A DNA stretch of 64,000 nt from NCBI RefSeq assembly GCF_004126535.1, contig NZ_PPCV01000001.1, positions 496,001 through 560,000 on the forward strand, given 5' to 3'. The translations under genes and the position numbers were made by a program. Positions 8,355 to 18,375 of the stretch are shown here, piece after piece; position 1 is the stretch's first letter, and each line of letters starts with the position of its first letter. This DNA comes from Propioniciclava flava (GTDB lineage Bacteria > Actinomycetota > Actinomycetes > Propionibacteriales > Propionibacteriaceae). Below the pieces are notes generated by a model that was not told the DNA's origin, did no database searches, and worked only from the letters and a program-made list of their open reading frames with translations.

Positions 8355-9859
8355 GCTGACGCCGCCTCCTTGTTGCTGTCCCGGATCTGGGTGAGTTGTT
8401 CGATGGTGAGGTCGTCGTTGTCCACCACGCTGGCCACACGGCCTTCGTCGAAGAAGACGAGCCGGTCGGCCACGCGGAGGAGTTCCTCGTAGTCGTTGGT
8501 CAGGTAAAGGGCGCTCATCCCTGTGCGGGTGAGTTCCAAGACCTTGGAGATGATCTCTTCACGGCTGAGGATGTCGATGCCGACGGTGGGCTCATCCAGA
8601 ATCAGCAGCGAGGGTTGCGTGCTGAGCAGACGACTGACCAGGACCTTTTGCTGGTTGCCCCCGGAAAGGCTGTCCATCGGATCGAAGATCGTGTTGCACT
8701 TGATCTTGAGTTCGTCGCGGTACTGCTGGGAGCGCTGCCGCTGCCGTTTCAGGTCCAAGAACCCCCACGCTCGGCGCAACGCTCCTGCGTGACTACTGAT
8801 GCCGATGTTCTCGTTGACATCCATCAAGGGCATGATTCCCTCGCGATGGCGATCAAACGAGATGTAGGCGATCCCTTCCCGCAGCGCTTGTCGGGGCGAG
8901 GACAGACGCACAAGACGTCCTTCCAGGTGGACCGTGCCGCTGGTGACGCGGTCGGCGCCGAACAGTGCGCGGCAGAACTCGCGGGCCCCCGAACCGGGGA
9001 ACCCGATGATGCCGAGCACCTCTCCGCGACGGATGCCAAGATCAACGTCCTCGACTCCTGCGCTCCTCAGCCCCCGGATCTGAACGAGGACGTCGCTGGG
9101 GTCGGGTCGCTCGGCGCGTCGTCGGGTGAGTTCCACCTGCCCTCCTGCCACCAACTCCCCCAGGTGTTCCTGCGTCGCGGATGCGCGGTCCTCCACCGGG
9201 TACATCAGGCCATCGCGCAGGACGGAGATGGAGTCGGAGAGGTCCAACACCTCCCCGAGGTAGTGGGAGATGAAAATGAAGGCGGTGCCCATCGCCTTCA
9301 GGTCTCGGACAAAGGCGAAGAGTTCCTCCCGTTCGCGTGTGGTGAGAGCCGTCGTGGGCTCGTCCAAGATGATGAGCCGCGCGCCGCTGTGCATCGAACG
9401 GATGATGTTCAGTTTGCGCGCATCGATCGAGCTGAGGTCTCGGACCATGCCACGGGGGTCGGCGTCGACCCCATAGGCGGCGAGTTCTTGGGCTGCAACC
9501 TCGTTGATGGTCGACCAGTCCACGAGGCCGTTCTTCTTGGGCAAGTCCCCCGCGAAGATGTTCTCCGCCACAGTGAGGTCGGGGAAAGAGTTCTCGTGCT
9601 GGGGAACGAGACGGATGCCCAGCTTTTGGCGGGCGAAGATGTCCAGCTTGCGAAGGTCGTGGCCGTCGAACACGACATCGCCCTCGGTTTGTGGGTATAC
9701 CCCGGCGATGATGTTGACCAGGGTCGACTTGCCCGCGCCATTGCGACCGAGCAGTGAGTGGATCTCCCCCGCAGCAATGTCCAGGTTGGCCCCAGACAGG
9801 GCGCGCGTGGCGCCGAAGATCTTAGAAACGTTGGTGACGCGGAGCAGCGGTTGGCTCAT
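8351..9859 (-). CDS. Sugar ABC transporter ATP-binding protein, RbsA/XylG type
   Basis: A 502-residue ATPase with two tandem ABC domains, typical of CUT2 carbohydrate importers. Domain 1 has Walker A GRNGAGKST and Walker B LIILDEPTTAL, with a degenerate signature (LSSIDARKL). Domain 2 has a degenerate Walker A (GFPGSGARE), as in all RbsA proteins, the signature LSGGNQQKVLVSR and Walker B LLILDEPTVGID. It energises import through the downstream permease. A GGGGG tract lies about eight bases before ATG 9859. A strong intercistronic stem-loop separates it from the binding-protein gene upstream. Confidence 0.94.
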   Translation of the reverse strand: MSQPLLRVTNVSKIFGATRALSGANLDIAAGEIHSLLGRNGAGKSTLVNIIAGVYPQTEGDVVFDGHDLRKLDIFARQKLGIRLVPQHENSFPDLTVAENIFAGDLPKKNGLVDWSTINEVAAQELAAYGVDADPRGMVRDLSSIDARKLNIIRSMHSGARLIILDEPTTALTTREREELFAFVRDLKAMGTAFIFISHYLGEVLDLSDSISVLRDGLMYPVEDRASATQEHLGELVAGGQVELTRRRAERPDPSDVLVQIRGLRSAGVEDVDLGIRRGEVLGIIGFPGSGAREFCRALFGADRVTSGTVHLEGRLVRLSSPRQALREGIAYISFDRHREGIMPLMDVNENIGISSHAGALRRAWGFLDLKRQRQRSQQYRDELKIKCNTIFDPMDSLSGGNQQKVLVSRLLSTQPSLLILDEPTVGIDILSREEIISKVLELTRTGMSALYLTNDYEELLRVADRLVFFDEGRVASVVDNDDLTIEQLTQIRDSNKEAASA

Positions 9860-9881
9860 GCGATTGGCCCCCTGATGGAAG

Positions 9882-9912
9882 GGCCGGCGCTGACGTCAGG
9901 CCAGCGCCGGCC
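9882..9912 (-). terminator. Intercistronic stem-loop after the binding-protein gene
   Basis: Perfect 11-bp inverted repeat (9882-9892 with 9902-9912, nine-base loop) between the solute-binding protein gene and the ATPase gene of the same operon. In sugar ABC operons such hairpins commonly stabilise the upstream message or partly terminate, so that binding protein exceeds the membrane complex. That role is inferred here. Confidence 0.7.
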
Positions 9913-9924
9913 GTTGGCGAGCGG

Positions 9925-11010
9925 TTAGGCGTTGCCCCAGATCAGCGGGTTGTCCGCGTTCGACGCGGTGACCAGCACCGGGTCGAGCATGATCGTGGGG
10001 CCAGAGTCGCCCTTGGTGAAGGTCACCTGGGTGTTGAGGTACTTACCCTGAGGCGTGAAGGTGCCTGACGTCGGGACGGGCTTGCCGTCCATCGGGTAGG
10101 CCTTGAGTACCTCGGTGGCGATGCCGCCGACTCCGAAGACGTCGATGACGACCTCGGCGTCGATGTAGCCGTCCTTGACCTGGTGAAGGATGTCGCCCAG
10201 CCCATCGTGGGAGATGACAGCGACATGGTCGGGCTGGCCGACCTTGTGCCACATGCCGTTGGTCTTCAGCGACTCGATGACACCCAACGTGGCTGTGTCG
10301 GTCGGCGTGTTGACCACGTCCACCTTCTTGCCGGAGGACTTCAGATCAGCGATGACGTTGTTGAGGGCGCTGGTGGCCTTGTCAGCCTGCGGTGCGCCCA
10401 GAACGGAGACCAGTTGGATGTTCGGGTAGCGCTTGATGACCTGCTCGAAGCCTTGCGAGCGCTCTTTGAAGACCTGCGAGACGACCTCGCCGTACAGGTT
10501 GACGACGACGCCGCTCTCCGACCCGTTCTTCTCCTTCAGCAGTTCGACCGCCTTTTCTCCGGCGATCTGTCCCGACTTCACGCTGTCGAACAGCACCGAC
10601 ACGTCCACCTGGGCGTTGTTGGCCTTGTTGTCGATCACGGCGACGGGGATGTTGGCCTGCTTGGCGCGCCCCAAAACGTCAGCGACGGAATCGCTGTCGT
10701 ACGGGTTGACCACCAAGGCGGCCGGTTGGATGTTTTGGACCAGGTTGTTGAGCTGGTCGTTCTGCTTGGCGGCATCTGCTTCCGCGACGGTGACCTTGCC
10801 CTGGTAGCCGAGCATGGTTGCGGCGTTCACCACGCCGTTGGCCATGGCGACGTGGACGGGTTCGGTGGAGTTCTTGGTGGAGTAGTAGATCTCCTTCGAC
10901 CCCGACGCAGTTCCCGCTCCGCCGGAGGCGGGGGCTCCGCCCGTGGTGCAGGCGGCGAGGGAGACAGCGATGGCGAGTATGGAGGCGGCGATGCCGAGCT
11001 TTGTGCTCAT
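9925..11010 (-). CDS. Sugar ABC transporter substrate-binding lipoprotein, periplasmic-binding type 1
   Basis: A 361-residue lipoprotein. The signal peptide ends in the lipobox SLAAC, so the mature protein is anchored outside the membrane by the cysteine. The fold is the RbsB/LacI-type sugar-binding family (Peripla_BP_4): segments such as ALVVNPYDSDSVADVLGRA and IPVAVIDNKAN match its ligand-binding strands. ATG 11010 has AGGAAGG seven bases upstream; an upstream frame of 30 residues is disregarded. It is followed by the double ATPase and permease genes and preceded by the SDR gene, so it delivers the ligand, probably a polyol or pentose, to that importer. Confidence 0.92.
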   Translation of the reverse strand: MSTKLGIAASILAIAVSLAACTTGGAPASGGAGTASGSKEIYYSTKNSTEPVHVAMANGVVNAATMLGYQGKVTVAEADAAKQNDQLNNLVQNIQPAALVVNPYDSDSVADVLGRAKQANIPVAVIDNKANNAQVDVSVLFDSVKSGQIAGEKAVELLKEKNGSESGVVVNLYGEVVSQVFKERSQGFEQVIKRYPNIQLVSVLGAPQADKATSALNNVIADLKSSGKKVDVVNTPTDTATLGVIESLKTNGMWHKVGQPDHVAVISHDGLGDILHQVKDGYIDAEVVIDVFGVGGIATEVLKAYPMDGKPVPTSGTFTPQGKYLNTQVTFTKGDSGPTIMLDPVLVTASNADNPLIWGNA

Positions 11011-11130
11011 GGTGTGACCTTCCTGACATTCGTGGATGACCGTGACGTGCAAGGACCGGCGCACCCTCCGCGCTTCGTCGCGCGGAGGATTCGGGAACAC
11101 TCGGTCAGGTGACCGCGCCGGAGTTCAGGA

Positions 11131-11895
11131 TCAGACGACGGTGAAGCAGCCGTCGATGATGATGTTCGCGCCGGAGGTGTAGGTCGCGGCGTCGGAGAGC
11201 AGGTAGATGACCGCCCCCGCCAGTTCGTCGGGGGTGCCCATGCGCCCGAAGGGGATCATGCCCTCCCAGGCCTGGCGCCAGTCCTCACGGACCGTCCCGG
11301 TCATCTCAGTGGCGATGTATCCGGGGCTGATCGCGTTCACACGGATGCCCAGATCGGCCCATTCGACGGCCAGCGACTTGGTGAGGTGCTCCACGCCCGC
11401 CTTGGAGGCGTTGTAGGAGGCCTGCTTCTGAGGGATGTTGACGATCGTGCCCGACATGGAGGCCGTGTTGACGATGTTGCCGGGGCGGCCTTGCTCGACG
11501 AGGTGACGCGCAAACGCCTGAGCGACGAAAAAGATGCCGTTGAGGTTGACGTCGACCACGCGGGTGAAGTCCTCGGGTGTGCACTCAAGCGCAGGCTTGT
11601 GCAAGACGATGCCCGCATTGTTGAACAGCAGGTCCAGCGGCCCCAGTTCGGCAGCTGCGCCAGCGATGGCGTCGGCAACCTGAGCCGGATCCGTGACGTT
11701 GCAGGTCAGGGCGGTGGTGCGCACCCCGTGGGTCGATGCAATCTCCGCGGCCACCTGGGTCGCGTCATTCAGGTCGACCAGCGCCACATTGGCGCCCTGC
11801 TCGGCCAGCGCATGAGCTACCACCTTGCCGATGCCCTGTGCGCCCCCCGTGACGACGGCGTTCTTTCCTGCGAGTGAGAAGCGATCCTGAGCCAT
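11131..11895 (-). CDS. SDR-family oxidoreductase, probable polyol dehydrogenase
   Basis: A 254-residue classical short-chain dehydrogenase: cofactor motif TGGAQGIG (16-23), NNAG (92-95), catalytic Ser146, Tyr161 and Lys165 in the YNASK motif, and SPGYIATEM. An acidic residue follows beta-2 (VALVDLND), which favours NAD over NADP. It resembles arabitol, sorbitol and threitol dehydrogenases, but the substrate is not determined by sequence. ATG 11895 has AGGAG six bases upstream. It is the first gene of the operon continuing into the ABC importer, ROK regulator and FGGY kinase, suggesting polyol uptake, oxidation to a ketose and phosphorylation. Confidence 0.88.
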   Translation of the reverse strand: MAQDRFSLAGKNAVVTGGAQGIGKVVAHALAEQGANVALVDLNDATQVAAEIASTHGVRTTALTCNVTDPAQVADAIAGAAAELGPLDLLFNNAGIVLHKPALECTPEDFTRVVDVNLNGIFFVAQAFARHLVEQGRPGNIVNTASMSGTIVNIPQKQASYNASKAGVEHLTKSLAVEWADLGIRVNAISPGYIATEMTGTVREDWRQAWEGMIPFGRMGTPDELAGAVIYLLSDAATYTSGANIIIDGCFTVV

Positions 11896-11984
11896 GTTCT
11901 CTCCTAACGACCACATCACTGTGGGTCCGGAACCGGGGGCCCCTTCGCCCACCGAGAAAGTTCCAGAAAGTCGGTTCGTAAAAT

Positions 11985-12013
11985 AGGTTAAGGAACGCAC
12001 ACCAGGCTGTCAA
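11985..12013 (-). promoter_or_regulatory. Candidate promoter of the SDR-ABC-ROK-kinase operon
   Basis: On the minus strand TTGACA (12008-12013) is followed after 17 bases by TAACCT (11985-11990), a perfect -35 and a weak -10. Downstream the strand reads ACTTTCTGGAACTTTCT, a direct repeat of the kind regulators bind. It lies in the 223-base gap between the SDR gene and the divergent ppc gene; I see no clear ppc promoter there. Confidence 0.5.
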
Positions 12014-12118
12014 GGGCCTCCGCTCACGGCCCAAGCGCTGTCACGAGGTGTCGTCAAGTACTCCCCCAGCAGGCGGACGTCTCAGGGGATCAGCAGGGAC
12101 GCCTGGCACTCTTGCCCG

Positions 12119-14893
12119 GTGACCAATCCCGAGGACAGCGCCACCATCGACCCCGAACTCCGCGCCGACGTGCGTCGCGTCTCCACCCTGCTGGGCGAGA
12201 GCCTCGTCCGGCAGGGAGGCCCGCGGCTTCTCGACCTGGTGGAGAGCGTGCGGCTTCAGATCAAAGAGGCCCGGTCGCAGTCATCCCCCGACGCCGCCGC
12301 GCTCGCGCGAGAGACGCTGCGTGAGCTCGATCTCGGGGACGCGACGGCGCTGGTGCGGGCGTTCGCGTCGTACTTCCAACTCGCGAACACGGCCGAGCAG
12401 GTGCACCGTGTGCGCGCCATCGAGGCGTCCGACGCTCGGGAAGGGTGGTTGGAGCGAGCCGTCTCCGCGATCGTGGCCGAAGGCGGCCCCGACCTGTTGG
12501 CCGAGACGATCGCCGCCACCGACTTGCGTCCGGTGTTCACCGCGCACCCGACGGAGGCCTCCCGTCGGTCGGTTTTACTGAAGCTGCGCGACATCGCCGA
12601 CGAACTCGCCGCCACGACACCTGAAGGCAGTGTGGCTCGACATCGGCAAGATCGCCGCCTCGCGGAGACCATCGATTTGTTGTGGCAGACCGACGAGTTG
12701 CGGCTGGCCTCACCGACGCCGGTGGACGAGGCGCGCAATGCTTTGTTCTACGTCGACGCCATCGTCGCCGACGCCCTTCCTGCCGTCCTGGGTGACCTGA
12801 ACGCCTTGTGCGCGGAGCACGGCATCCAACCCGACGCCCTGGCCGCGCCGATCCGGCTGGGGAGTTGGATCGGCGGCGACCGCGACGGGAACCCCTTCGT
12901 CACCCCCGCCGTGACCCGCGAGGTGCTGCAGTTGCAGCACGAGCATGCGGTGGCCCACGCCCTGGAGGTCGTGAGCGACCTCATCACCTCTTTGTCGATC
13001 TCGGATCGCCTCGCCGAGGTGTCGGCGCCGCTGCTGGAGTCGCTGCGCGAGGACCTGGGCCGTCTGGATCTCGACGAACGACTCTTGTCCATCAATGCCG
13101 AAGAGCCGTACCGTCTCAAGCTCAGCTGCATCCGCGTCAAGCTGATCAACACCCGGCAGCGCAACCGGATGGGGGCGCGCCACGAACCGGGCTTCGACTA
13201 CGCCGACGCCCCCGAGATGCTGGCGGATCTTCTGCTCATCGCCGACTCCCTGGCCGACCACCACAGTCAACTGGCCGCTCACGGCCGGGTCCGTGCCGCG
13301 ATTCAAGAGCTGTCCGCCAGCGGGCTTCACCTCGCCACCTTGGACATCCGGGAGCATTCGGATGCCCATCACGAGGCGGTCGGCGCACTCCTGGACCGGC
13401 TTGGCGTCCTGGATCGGCCCTACGCCGACCTCACCCGCGAGGAGCGCCGCGAGGTCCTCTCTGCGGAACTCGCCTCTCGGCGTCCCCTGGCCGGGCGTCA
13501 CTCCCCCCTCGACGGCACGGCACGCAAAACGTTCGACGTCTTCACCGCCATCGGCGAGGCGCAGGCTCGGTACGGCCTGGAGGTGATCGAGACGTACATC
13601 GTCTCGATGACGCACGGCGTCGACGACATCCTTGCCGCGGCGATCCTCGCCCGGGAGGCAGGCCTGGTCGACCTCTACGGCGGGGCCGACGGGAGCGGGG
13701 CGCACGCAGACCTCGGCATCGTGGCACTCCTGGAAACCATCGAAGAACTGCGCAACAGCGCCGAACTGATCGACGGCCTCCTCAGCGATCCGTCCTTCCG
13801 CCGCCTGGTCGCGTTGCGCGGGGATCGCCTCGAGGTCATGCTGGGCTACTCCGACTCCAACAAGCAGGCCGGCGTGCTCACCAGCCAGTGGGAGATTCAC
13901 CAAACCCAGCGACGCCTGCGCGACGTGACGCGTCGTCACGGTGTCGGGCTGCGCCTGTTCCACGGTCGGGGTGGCTCAGTGGGCCGCGGTGGTGGTCCGA
14001 CGTACGACGCGATCCTGGCCCAGCCGGGCGGTGTCTTGGACGGGACGATCAAGTTCACCGAGCAGGGCGAGGTCATCTCCGACAAGTATTCGCTGCCCAC
14101 CTTGGCCCGCGACAATCTCGCCCTGTCGCTGTCGGCGGTGTTATCCGCGACAGCGCTCCACCAGGAGCCGCGGCTCCCCGCCGACGTGCTGAGCCACTGG
14201 GACACCGTGATGCAGACGGTGTCGGATGCGGCTTTTGCCGCCTATGACGCGTTGGTCTCCAACCCGGATCTGCCTCGCTATTTCGTCACCTCCACACCGG
14301 TGGAGCAACTTGGCGCGCTGCACATCGGTTCGCGTCCCAGTAAGCGTCCCGATTCCGGCAACGGCATTGAGGGATTGCGCGCGATTCCGTGGGTGTTTGG
14401 CTGGACGCAGTCGCGACAGATCATCCCGGGCTGGTTCGGCGTCGGATCCGGCCTCAAGGCGGCCCGGGAGGCGGGCCATGCCGACGATCTGGCATCGATG
14501 CTGCGGGAGTGGAACTTCTTCGCGACCGTCGCGTCGAATGTGGCCATGACGCTTGCCAAGACGGATCTGGAGATCGCGGCGCACTACGTCTCCTCGCTCG
14601 TACCGCAGGAGTTGCAGCACGTCTTCGAGACCATCAAGGCCGAATACGAACTGACCATCGCCGAACTGACGCGGCTCACGGGAGAAACTCACCTCCTCGA
14701 CGCCCAGCCTCGCCTGCAGCGGACGCTGGCCGTGCGTGATCAATACCTCGATCCGATCAGCTACCTGCAAGTGGAGTTGCTGCGTCGTGTCCGCGCGTTG
14801 GACGCTGCAGGCCAGGACATTCCCGACGAACTGCAACGCGCCCTGCTGGTCACCGTCAACGGAGTCGCCGCAGGGTTGCGCAACACCGGCTAG
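12119..14893 (+). CDS. ppc: Phosphoenolpyruvate carboxylase
   Basis: A 924-residue enzyme converting phosphoenolpyruvate and bicarbonate to oxaloacetate, the main anaplerotic step. The catalytic histidine is H143 in [12 protein letters not shown]. Other conserved motifs are [26 protein letters not shown], the glycine loop [20 protein letters not shown] and QGEVISDKY. The length matches bacterial enzymes. The GTG start at 12119 has only a distant AGGGA, so initiation looks weak or leaderless. The gene stands alone and converges on the LacI gene; the two stop codons share the bases CTAG (14890-14893). In propionic acid bacteria this enzyme feeds the dicarboxylic branch, but the species is not proven. 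Confidence 0.97.
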   Translation: MTNPEDSATIDPELRADVRRVSTLLGESLVRQGGPRLLDLVESVRLQIKEARSQSSPDAAALARETLRELDLGDATALVRAFASYFQLANTAEQVHRVRAIEASDAREGWLERAVSAIVAEGGPDLLAETIAATDLRPVFTAHPTEASRRSVLLKLRDIADELAATTPEGSVARHRQDRRLAETIDLLWQTDELRLASPTPVDEARNALFYVDAIVADALPAVLGDLNALCAEHGIQPDALAAPIRLGSWIGGDRDGNPFVTPAVTREVLQLQHEHAVAHALEVVSDLITSLSISDRLAEVSAPLLESLREDLGRLDLDERLLSINAEEPYRLKLSCIRVKLINTRQRNRMGARHEPGFDYADAPEMLADLLLIADSLADHHSQLAAHGRVRAAIQELSASGLHLATLDIREHSDAHHEAVGALLDRLGVLDRPYADLTREERREVLSAELASRRPLAGRHSPLDGTARKTFDVFTAIGEAQARYGLEVIETYIVSMTHGVDDILAAAILAREAGLVDLYGGADGSGAHADLGIVALLETIEELRNSAELIDGLLSDPSFRRLVALRGDRLEVMLGYSDSNKQAGVLTSQWEIHQTQRRLRDVTRRHGVGLRLFHGRGGSVGRGGGPTYDAILAQPGGVLDGTIKFTEQGEVISDKYSLPTLARDNLALSLSAVLSATALHQEPRLPADVLSHWDTVMQTVSDAAFAAYDALVSNPDLPRYFVTSTPVEQLGALHIGSRPSKRPDSGNGIEGLRAIPWVFGWTQSRQIIPGWFGVGSGLKAAREAGHADDLASMLREWNFFATVASNVAMTLAKTDLEIAAHYVSSLVPQELQHVFETIKAEYELTIAELTRLTGETHLLDAQPRLQRTLAVRDQYLDPISYLQVELLRRVRALDAAGQDIPDELQRALLVTVNGVAAGLRNTG

Positions 14894-15912
14894 AAGCGTC
14901 CTCGGCATCCGCAGGACACGCGCGCTACCAGCTCCATGCCGAAAACCTCGGCACGGGGCACGTCAGGCACGTCGATGAAGGCGGCGATCGCGGCGTCGGC
15001 CATCGTTCGATAGGGGGCGCGCACGGCCGTGAGCGCCGGCCAGGAGTATTCCGACTCGGCCGTGCCGTCGAAGGACACGACCGCGACATCCTCAGGCACG
15101 CGTTTCCCCACCTCGTGGAGCGCTTGTAGTGCGCCCACCGCCATCAGATCCGACCCGGCGAAGATGGCGGTGGGTGGCTCCGGTGAGTCCATCAGGATCC
15201 GGACGCCTGCGGCTCCCCCCGCCCTGCTCCACTCGGTGAGAACCGGCGGTGGAACGTCCGCCCCGGCTTCAGTGAGGGATTGTTCCCAACCCGCCGCGCG
15301 ACCGGGGCCGACGAGGGGGTCAAGAGGACCACCGAGGTAGGCGATTCGACGGTGCCCGTGCGCCAGAAGATGGCCGGTGGCCAGGCGCCCCCCTTCGACC
15401 GCGTCAGCGCCGACGGTGCTGAACCCCTGGACCGCTTGGGAGCGGTCGAAGATCAGCCGCGGCAAGCCTGCGTCCACGTCCCTGCTCGCAGCACCGCTGG
15501 GCCGGTCAGGGAAGACCGACAAGAAGATCAGGCCATCGACGCCGCGCTCGACGAGGTTGGCGCGCATCAAATGCTCACGCGCCTGATCACCATGGGTGCT
15601 GGCCAGCAGCATGGAAAAGCCTCGTTGAGAGGCCGCCGCGTCCAGCGCATCGATGCACTCGGAGTGGAAGGGGTTGATGATCTCCGAGAGCACCAGTCCC
15701 AGCATCCGGGTCGATCCGCGTTTGAGCGCGCGAGCGCTGGCGTTGGGTCGGTAGTCCAAGGTGCGAATGGCGCGCTGCACCCGTTCGCGTGTGGCGTCGG
15801 CAACCGGGCGTGGGCCCTCATTGACGACGTAGCTCACCACGGCCGTACTGACGCCAGCAAGCCGAGCGACGTCTGCTCGGGTCGCCGGTCGGGTCATGCC
15901 GCTAGGGGTCAT
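14890..15912 (-). CDS. LacI-family transcriptional regulator of the galactoside operon
   Basis: A 340-residue LacI/GalR protein: N-terminal helix-turn-helix with hinge ([20 protein letters not shown], then [14 protein letters not shown]) and a periplasmic-binding-like sugar domain with VVSFDGT. It is divergent from the alpha-galactosidase gene, and two near-identical palindromes in between are its probable operators. Of the adjacent ATG codons at 15915 and 15912 I chose the second, which sits four bases after GGGAG; the first is only one base away. The protein probably represses galactoside uptake and hydrolysis until an inducer such as galactose or melibiose binds; the inducer is inferred from context. 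Confidence 0.9.
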   Translation of the reverse strand: MTPSGMTRPATRADVARLAGVSTAVVSYVVNEGPRPVADATRERVQRAIRTLDYRPNASARALKRGSTRMLGLVLSEIINPFHSECIDALDAAASQRGFSMLLASTHGDQAREHLMRANLVERGVDGLIFLSVFPDRPSGAASRDVDAGLPRLIFDRSQAVQGFSTVGADAVEGGRLATGHLLAHGHRRIAYLGGPLDPLVGPGRAAGWEQSLTEAGADVPPPVLTEWSRAGGAAGVRILMDSPEPPTAIFAGSDLMAVGALQALHEVGKRVPEDVAVVSFDGTAESEYSWPALTAVRAPYRTMADAAIAAFIDVPDVPRAEVFGMELVARVSCGCRGRF

Positions 15913-15980
15913 CATTCTCCCGCCGAGGTTATCGTCGCGCGAGCGACGCTGCTAGATCCGACGGATCCGACCCTAGCCGG

Positions 15981-15994
15981 TCTACTGGAGTGGA
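15981..15994. promoter_or_regulatory. Second LacI-type operator candidate
   Basis: TCTACTGGAGTGGA differs at two positions from the perfect palindrome 57 bases downstream. Two similar sites in one divergent promoter region suggest DNA looping or cooperative binding by the LacI protein. Confidence 0.55.
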
Positions 15995-16023
15995 TGACTA
16001 GCTTCTCCTGGCCCCTCTAGCTC

Positions 16024-16055
16024 TTGCACTCCCATATTCTACTGCAGTAGATTCC
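16024..16055 (+). promoter_or_regulatory. Alpha-galactosidase operon promoter with overlapping LacI operator
   Basis: TCTACTGCAGTAGA (16038-16051) is a perfect 14-base palindrome with the central symmetry typical of LacI-family operators. It overlaps a candidate promoter, TTGCAC (16024-16029) and TAGATT 18 bases later. On the other strand TAGAAT matches a -10 for the regulator gene. Binding would block transcription in both directions. Confidence 0.65.
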
Positions 16056-16128
16056 CACCGTCGTCGCGATGCTGCGATGGCCACGGGCCACTATCCGCCC
16101 GATGCATCGCGAGTGAGACGGAGTCGTC

Positions 16129-18315
16129 GTGATCAAGCTGCCGGAGACCGCATACGCGTACCTGCGTGCGGGCGGGATCTCGCTCCTGCTGGAATGGGTC
16201 GATGGCGGCTGCCCGATCGTCGTCCACTGGGGCCCCGACCTGGGCCCCCTCGCGGACGCCGAAATCCGGCAACTCTCCCAGGCCGCGACACCGCCCATCG
16301 ACCCATCCCACGGCTATGCCGCCCCCGTGCGCACCCGACTGCTGATGCTGGAGTCGGCGGGGTGGAAGGGGCGCCCCGGACTCGCCGGGCATCGCCTCGA
16401 CGGGGCAGACTGGACGCCCAACCCGCGCATCACTGCCGTCCAGGCCGATGCAGACGCGACGCGATCCGGCGACATCGTCCGGCTAGGGTTGGGACGGCTC
16501 CAGTTCACCCTCACCGACCCGGACGCCGCTCTCACGCTGACCGTCGTGATCGACCTCCTGTCCACCGGCCTCCTCCGGACGCGGGCCGATGTGACCAACG
16601 TGGGCTCCTCCGACTACCAGCTCGAGGAACTCTCGCTCGCCCTCCCCACTCCGTTGACCGCTCAGGAGCTCATGGACTTCGGCGGGCGCTGGAGCCGTGA
16701 ACGGACGGCCTTTCGGGCCCCTGTCGGCCCTCATGCGCACGTTCATGAGTCTCGGGCGGGCCGCCCCGGCTTCGACGCAGCTCCCATGCTCCTGTGCGGC
16801 CCGTGCGGCTTCGATTTCGCCAGCGGCGCGATCCATGGGGTCCACGTCGGATTCTCCGGCAACCAGCGCACCTGGATCGAGCGGGACAGCGGAGGCATCC
16901 AGATCCTGGCCGGCGGCGAACTCCTGCTCCCGGGAGAGATCCGCTTGGCGCCCGGCGACGCCTACCGCTCACCGTGGGTCTATTTCGGATACGGGGAAGG
17001 GCTCGATGCCCTGGCCCATCAAGTGCACGCCTGGCTTCGATCCCGCCCCAGCCATCCCAGCATCACCCGACCGGTGACCTTGAACGTCTGGGAGGCGGTC
17101 TACTTCGACCACGACCTCCCCCGCCTCCTTGACCTAGCCGAACGCGCCGCACGCGTCGGCGTCGAACGGTTCGTTCTCGACGACGGGTGGTTTGTCGGGC
17201 GACGCAACGACCGCACAGGCCTCGGCGACTGGCAGGTCGACCGCTCAGTGTGGCCCGATGGCCTCCACCCACTGGTTGATCGTGTGCGCGAACTGGGCAT
17301 GGAGTTCGGGCTGTGGGTGGAACCCGAGATGGTCAACCCGGACTCCGACCTTGCTCGCGCGCACCCCGCATGGCTCCTTGCCGCCTCACCCGCGCTCCCT
17401 GTCTCCTGGCGTCATCAGCAGGTCCTCAATCTCGCCGACCCTGCTGCCTTCGCCCACGTCCACGATCACCTGTCAGCCCTCGTGGACGAGTACGAGATCT
17501 CCTACCTGAAGTGGGACCACAACCGCGAACTCGTCGCCGCAGGCGATGCCCGCCACCACCGCCGGGCCTCCGTCCACGAGCAGACTCTGGCCTGCTATCG
17601 GCTGATGGATGCTCTAGCAGCGCGGCGTCCGGGCCTGGAGATCGAGAGCTGCGCCTCTGGTGGCGCCCGCATCGACCTGGGGATGGCCCAGCACGTGCAA
17701 CGGTTCTGGCCCTCCGACTGCATCGATCCCGTGGAGCGCTCCACCATCATGCGCTGGACCAGCCAACTACTCCCCTTGGAAATGCTCGGCTCGCACGTCT
17801 CCGGACCACGCTCCCGCACCACCGGGCGAGTCAGCACACTCAGCTTCCGGGCGGCCTCCGCGCTCTTCGGCCACTTCGGCATCGAATGGGACCTGACCAG
17901 CGCGAATGATGAGGAGATGGATGCCCTCACCCACTGGGTCTCCTACTACCGTGCGCGGCGCGAACTGCTGTTCACCGGCACCCTGCACCGACGCGACCTC
18001 GGCGATGCGGCCCTGGCGCTGCGGGGCGTCGTTGACCCCACGCGCACCCGGGCCTTGTTCGAACTGTCTGCGCTCCGCAGGCCCGACGTCGGTGCCGTGG
18101 GACGAGTCCGCCTCCCCGGGCTCGAGCCGACCCGGCTCTACCGCGTCCGCGCGCACGAGCCCGGTTCCGTGGCCGGCCTGGTCGCGCCCCCTTGGATGTT
18201 CGCCGAAACGACCGTGCTGAGCGGCGCGAGCCTCGGCGAGGCCGGGCTCCACGTGCCAACGATGTTTCCCGAGCAGACCCTCCTGATCGACGTCGAGGAG
18301 GTGCCCTCGACCTGA
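16129..18315 (+). CDS. Alpha-galactosidase, glycoside hydrolase family 36
   Basis: A 728-residue GH36 enzyme hydrolysing terminal alpha-1,6-galactose from melibiose, raffinose or stachyose. Order of parts: N-terminal beta-supersandwich (1-310), then the barrel from NVWEAVYFDHDLPRLLDLA onward, with FVLDDGWF, the nucleophile D463 in YLKWDHNRE, ESCASGGARIDLGM, and acid/base D530 in WPSDCID; then a C-terminal beta domain. There is no signal peptide, so it acts on imported sugars in the cytosol. GTG 16129 follows GGAG at a suitable distance. It is the first gene of an operon with a binding protein and two permeases. Confidence 0.95.
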   Translation: MIKLPETAYAYLRAGGISLLLEWVDGGCPIVVHWGPDLGPLADAEIRQLSQAATPPIDPSHGYAAPVRTRLLMLESAGWKGRPGLAGHRLDGADWTPNPRITAVQADADATRSGDIVRLGLGRLQFTLTDPDAALTLTVVIDLLSTGLLRTRADVTNVGSSDYQLEELSLALPTPLTAQELMDFGGRWSRERTAFRAPVGPHAHVHESRAGRPGFDAAPMLLCGPCGFDFASGAIHGVHVGFSGNQRTWIERDSGGIQILAGGELLLPGEIRLAPGDAYRSPWVYFGYGEGLDALAHQVHAWLRSRPSHPSITRPVTLNVWEAVYFDHDLPRLLDLAERAARVGVERFVLDDGWFVGRRNDRTGLGDWQVDRSVWPDGLHPLVDRVRELGMEFGLWVEPEMVNPDSDLARAHPAWLLAASPALPVSWRHQQVLNLADPAAFAHVHDHLSALVDEYEISYLKWDHNRELVAAGDARHHRRASVHEQTLACYRLMDALAARRPGLEIESCASGGARIDLGMAQHVQRFWPSDCIDPVERSTIMRWTSQLLPLEMLGSHVSGPRSRTTGRVSTLSFRAASALFGHFGIEWDLTSANDEEMDALTHWVSYYRARRELLFTGTLHRRDLGDAALALRGVVDPTRTRALFELSALRRPDVGAVGRVRLPGLEPTRLYRVRAHEPGSVAGLVAPPWMFAETTVLSGASLGEAGLHVPTMFPEQTLLIDVEEVPST

Positions 18316-18375
18316 CCCGCGCGCCACGCTGACGCGCACCCACTTACCGCCAACGATGTCACGTAAGGAAGAGCA

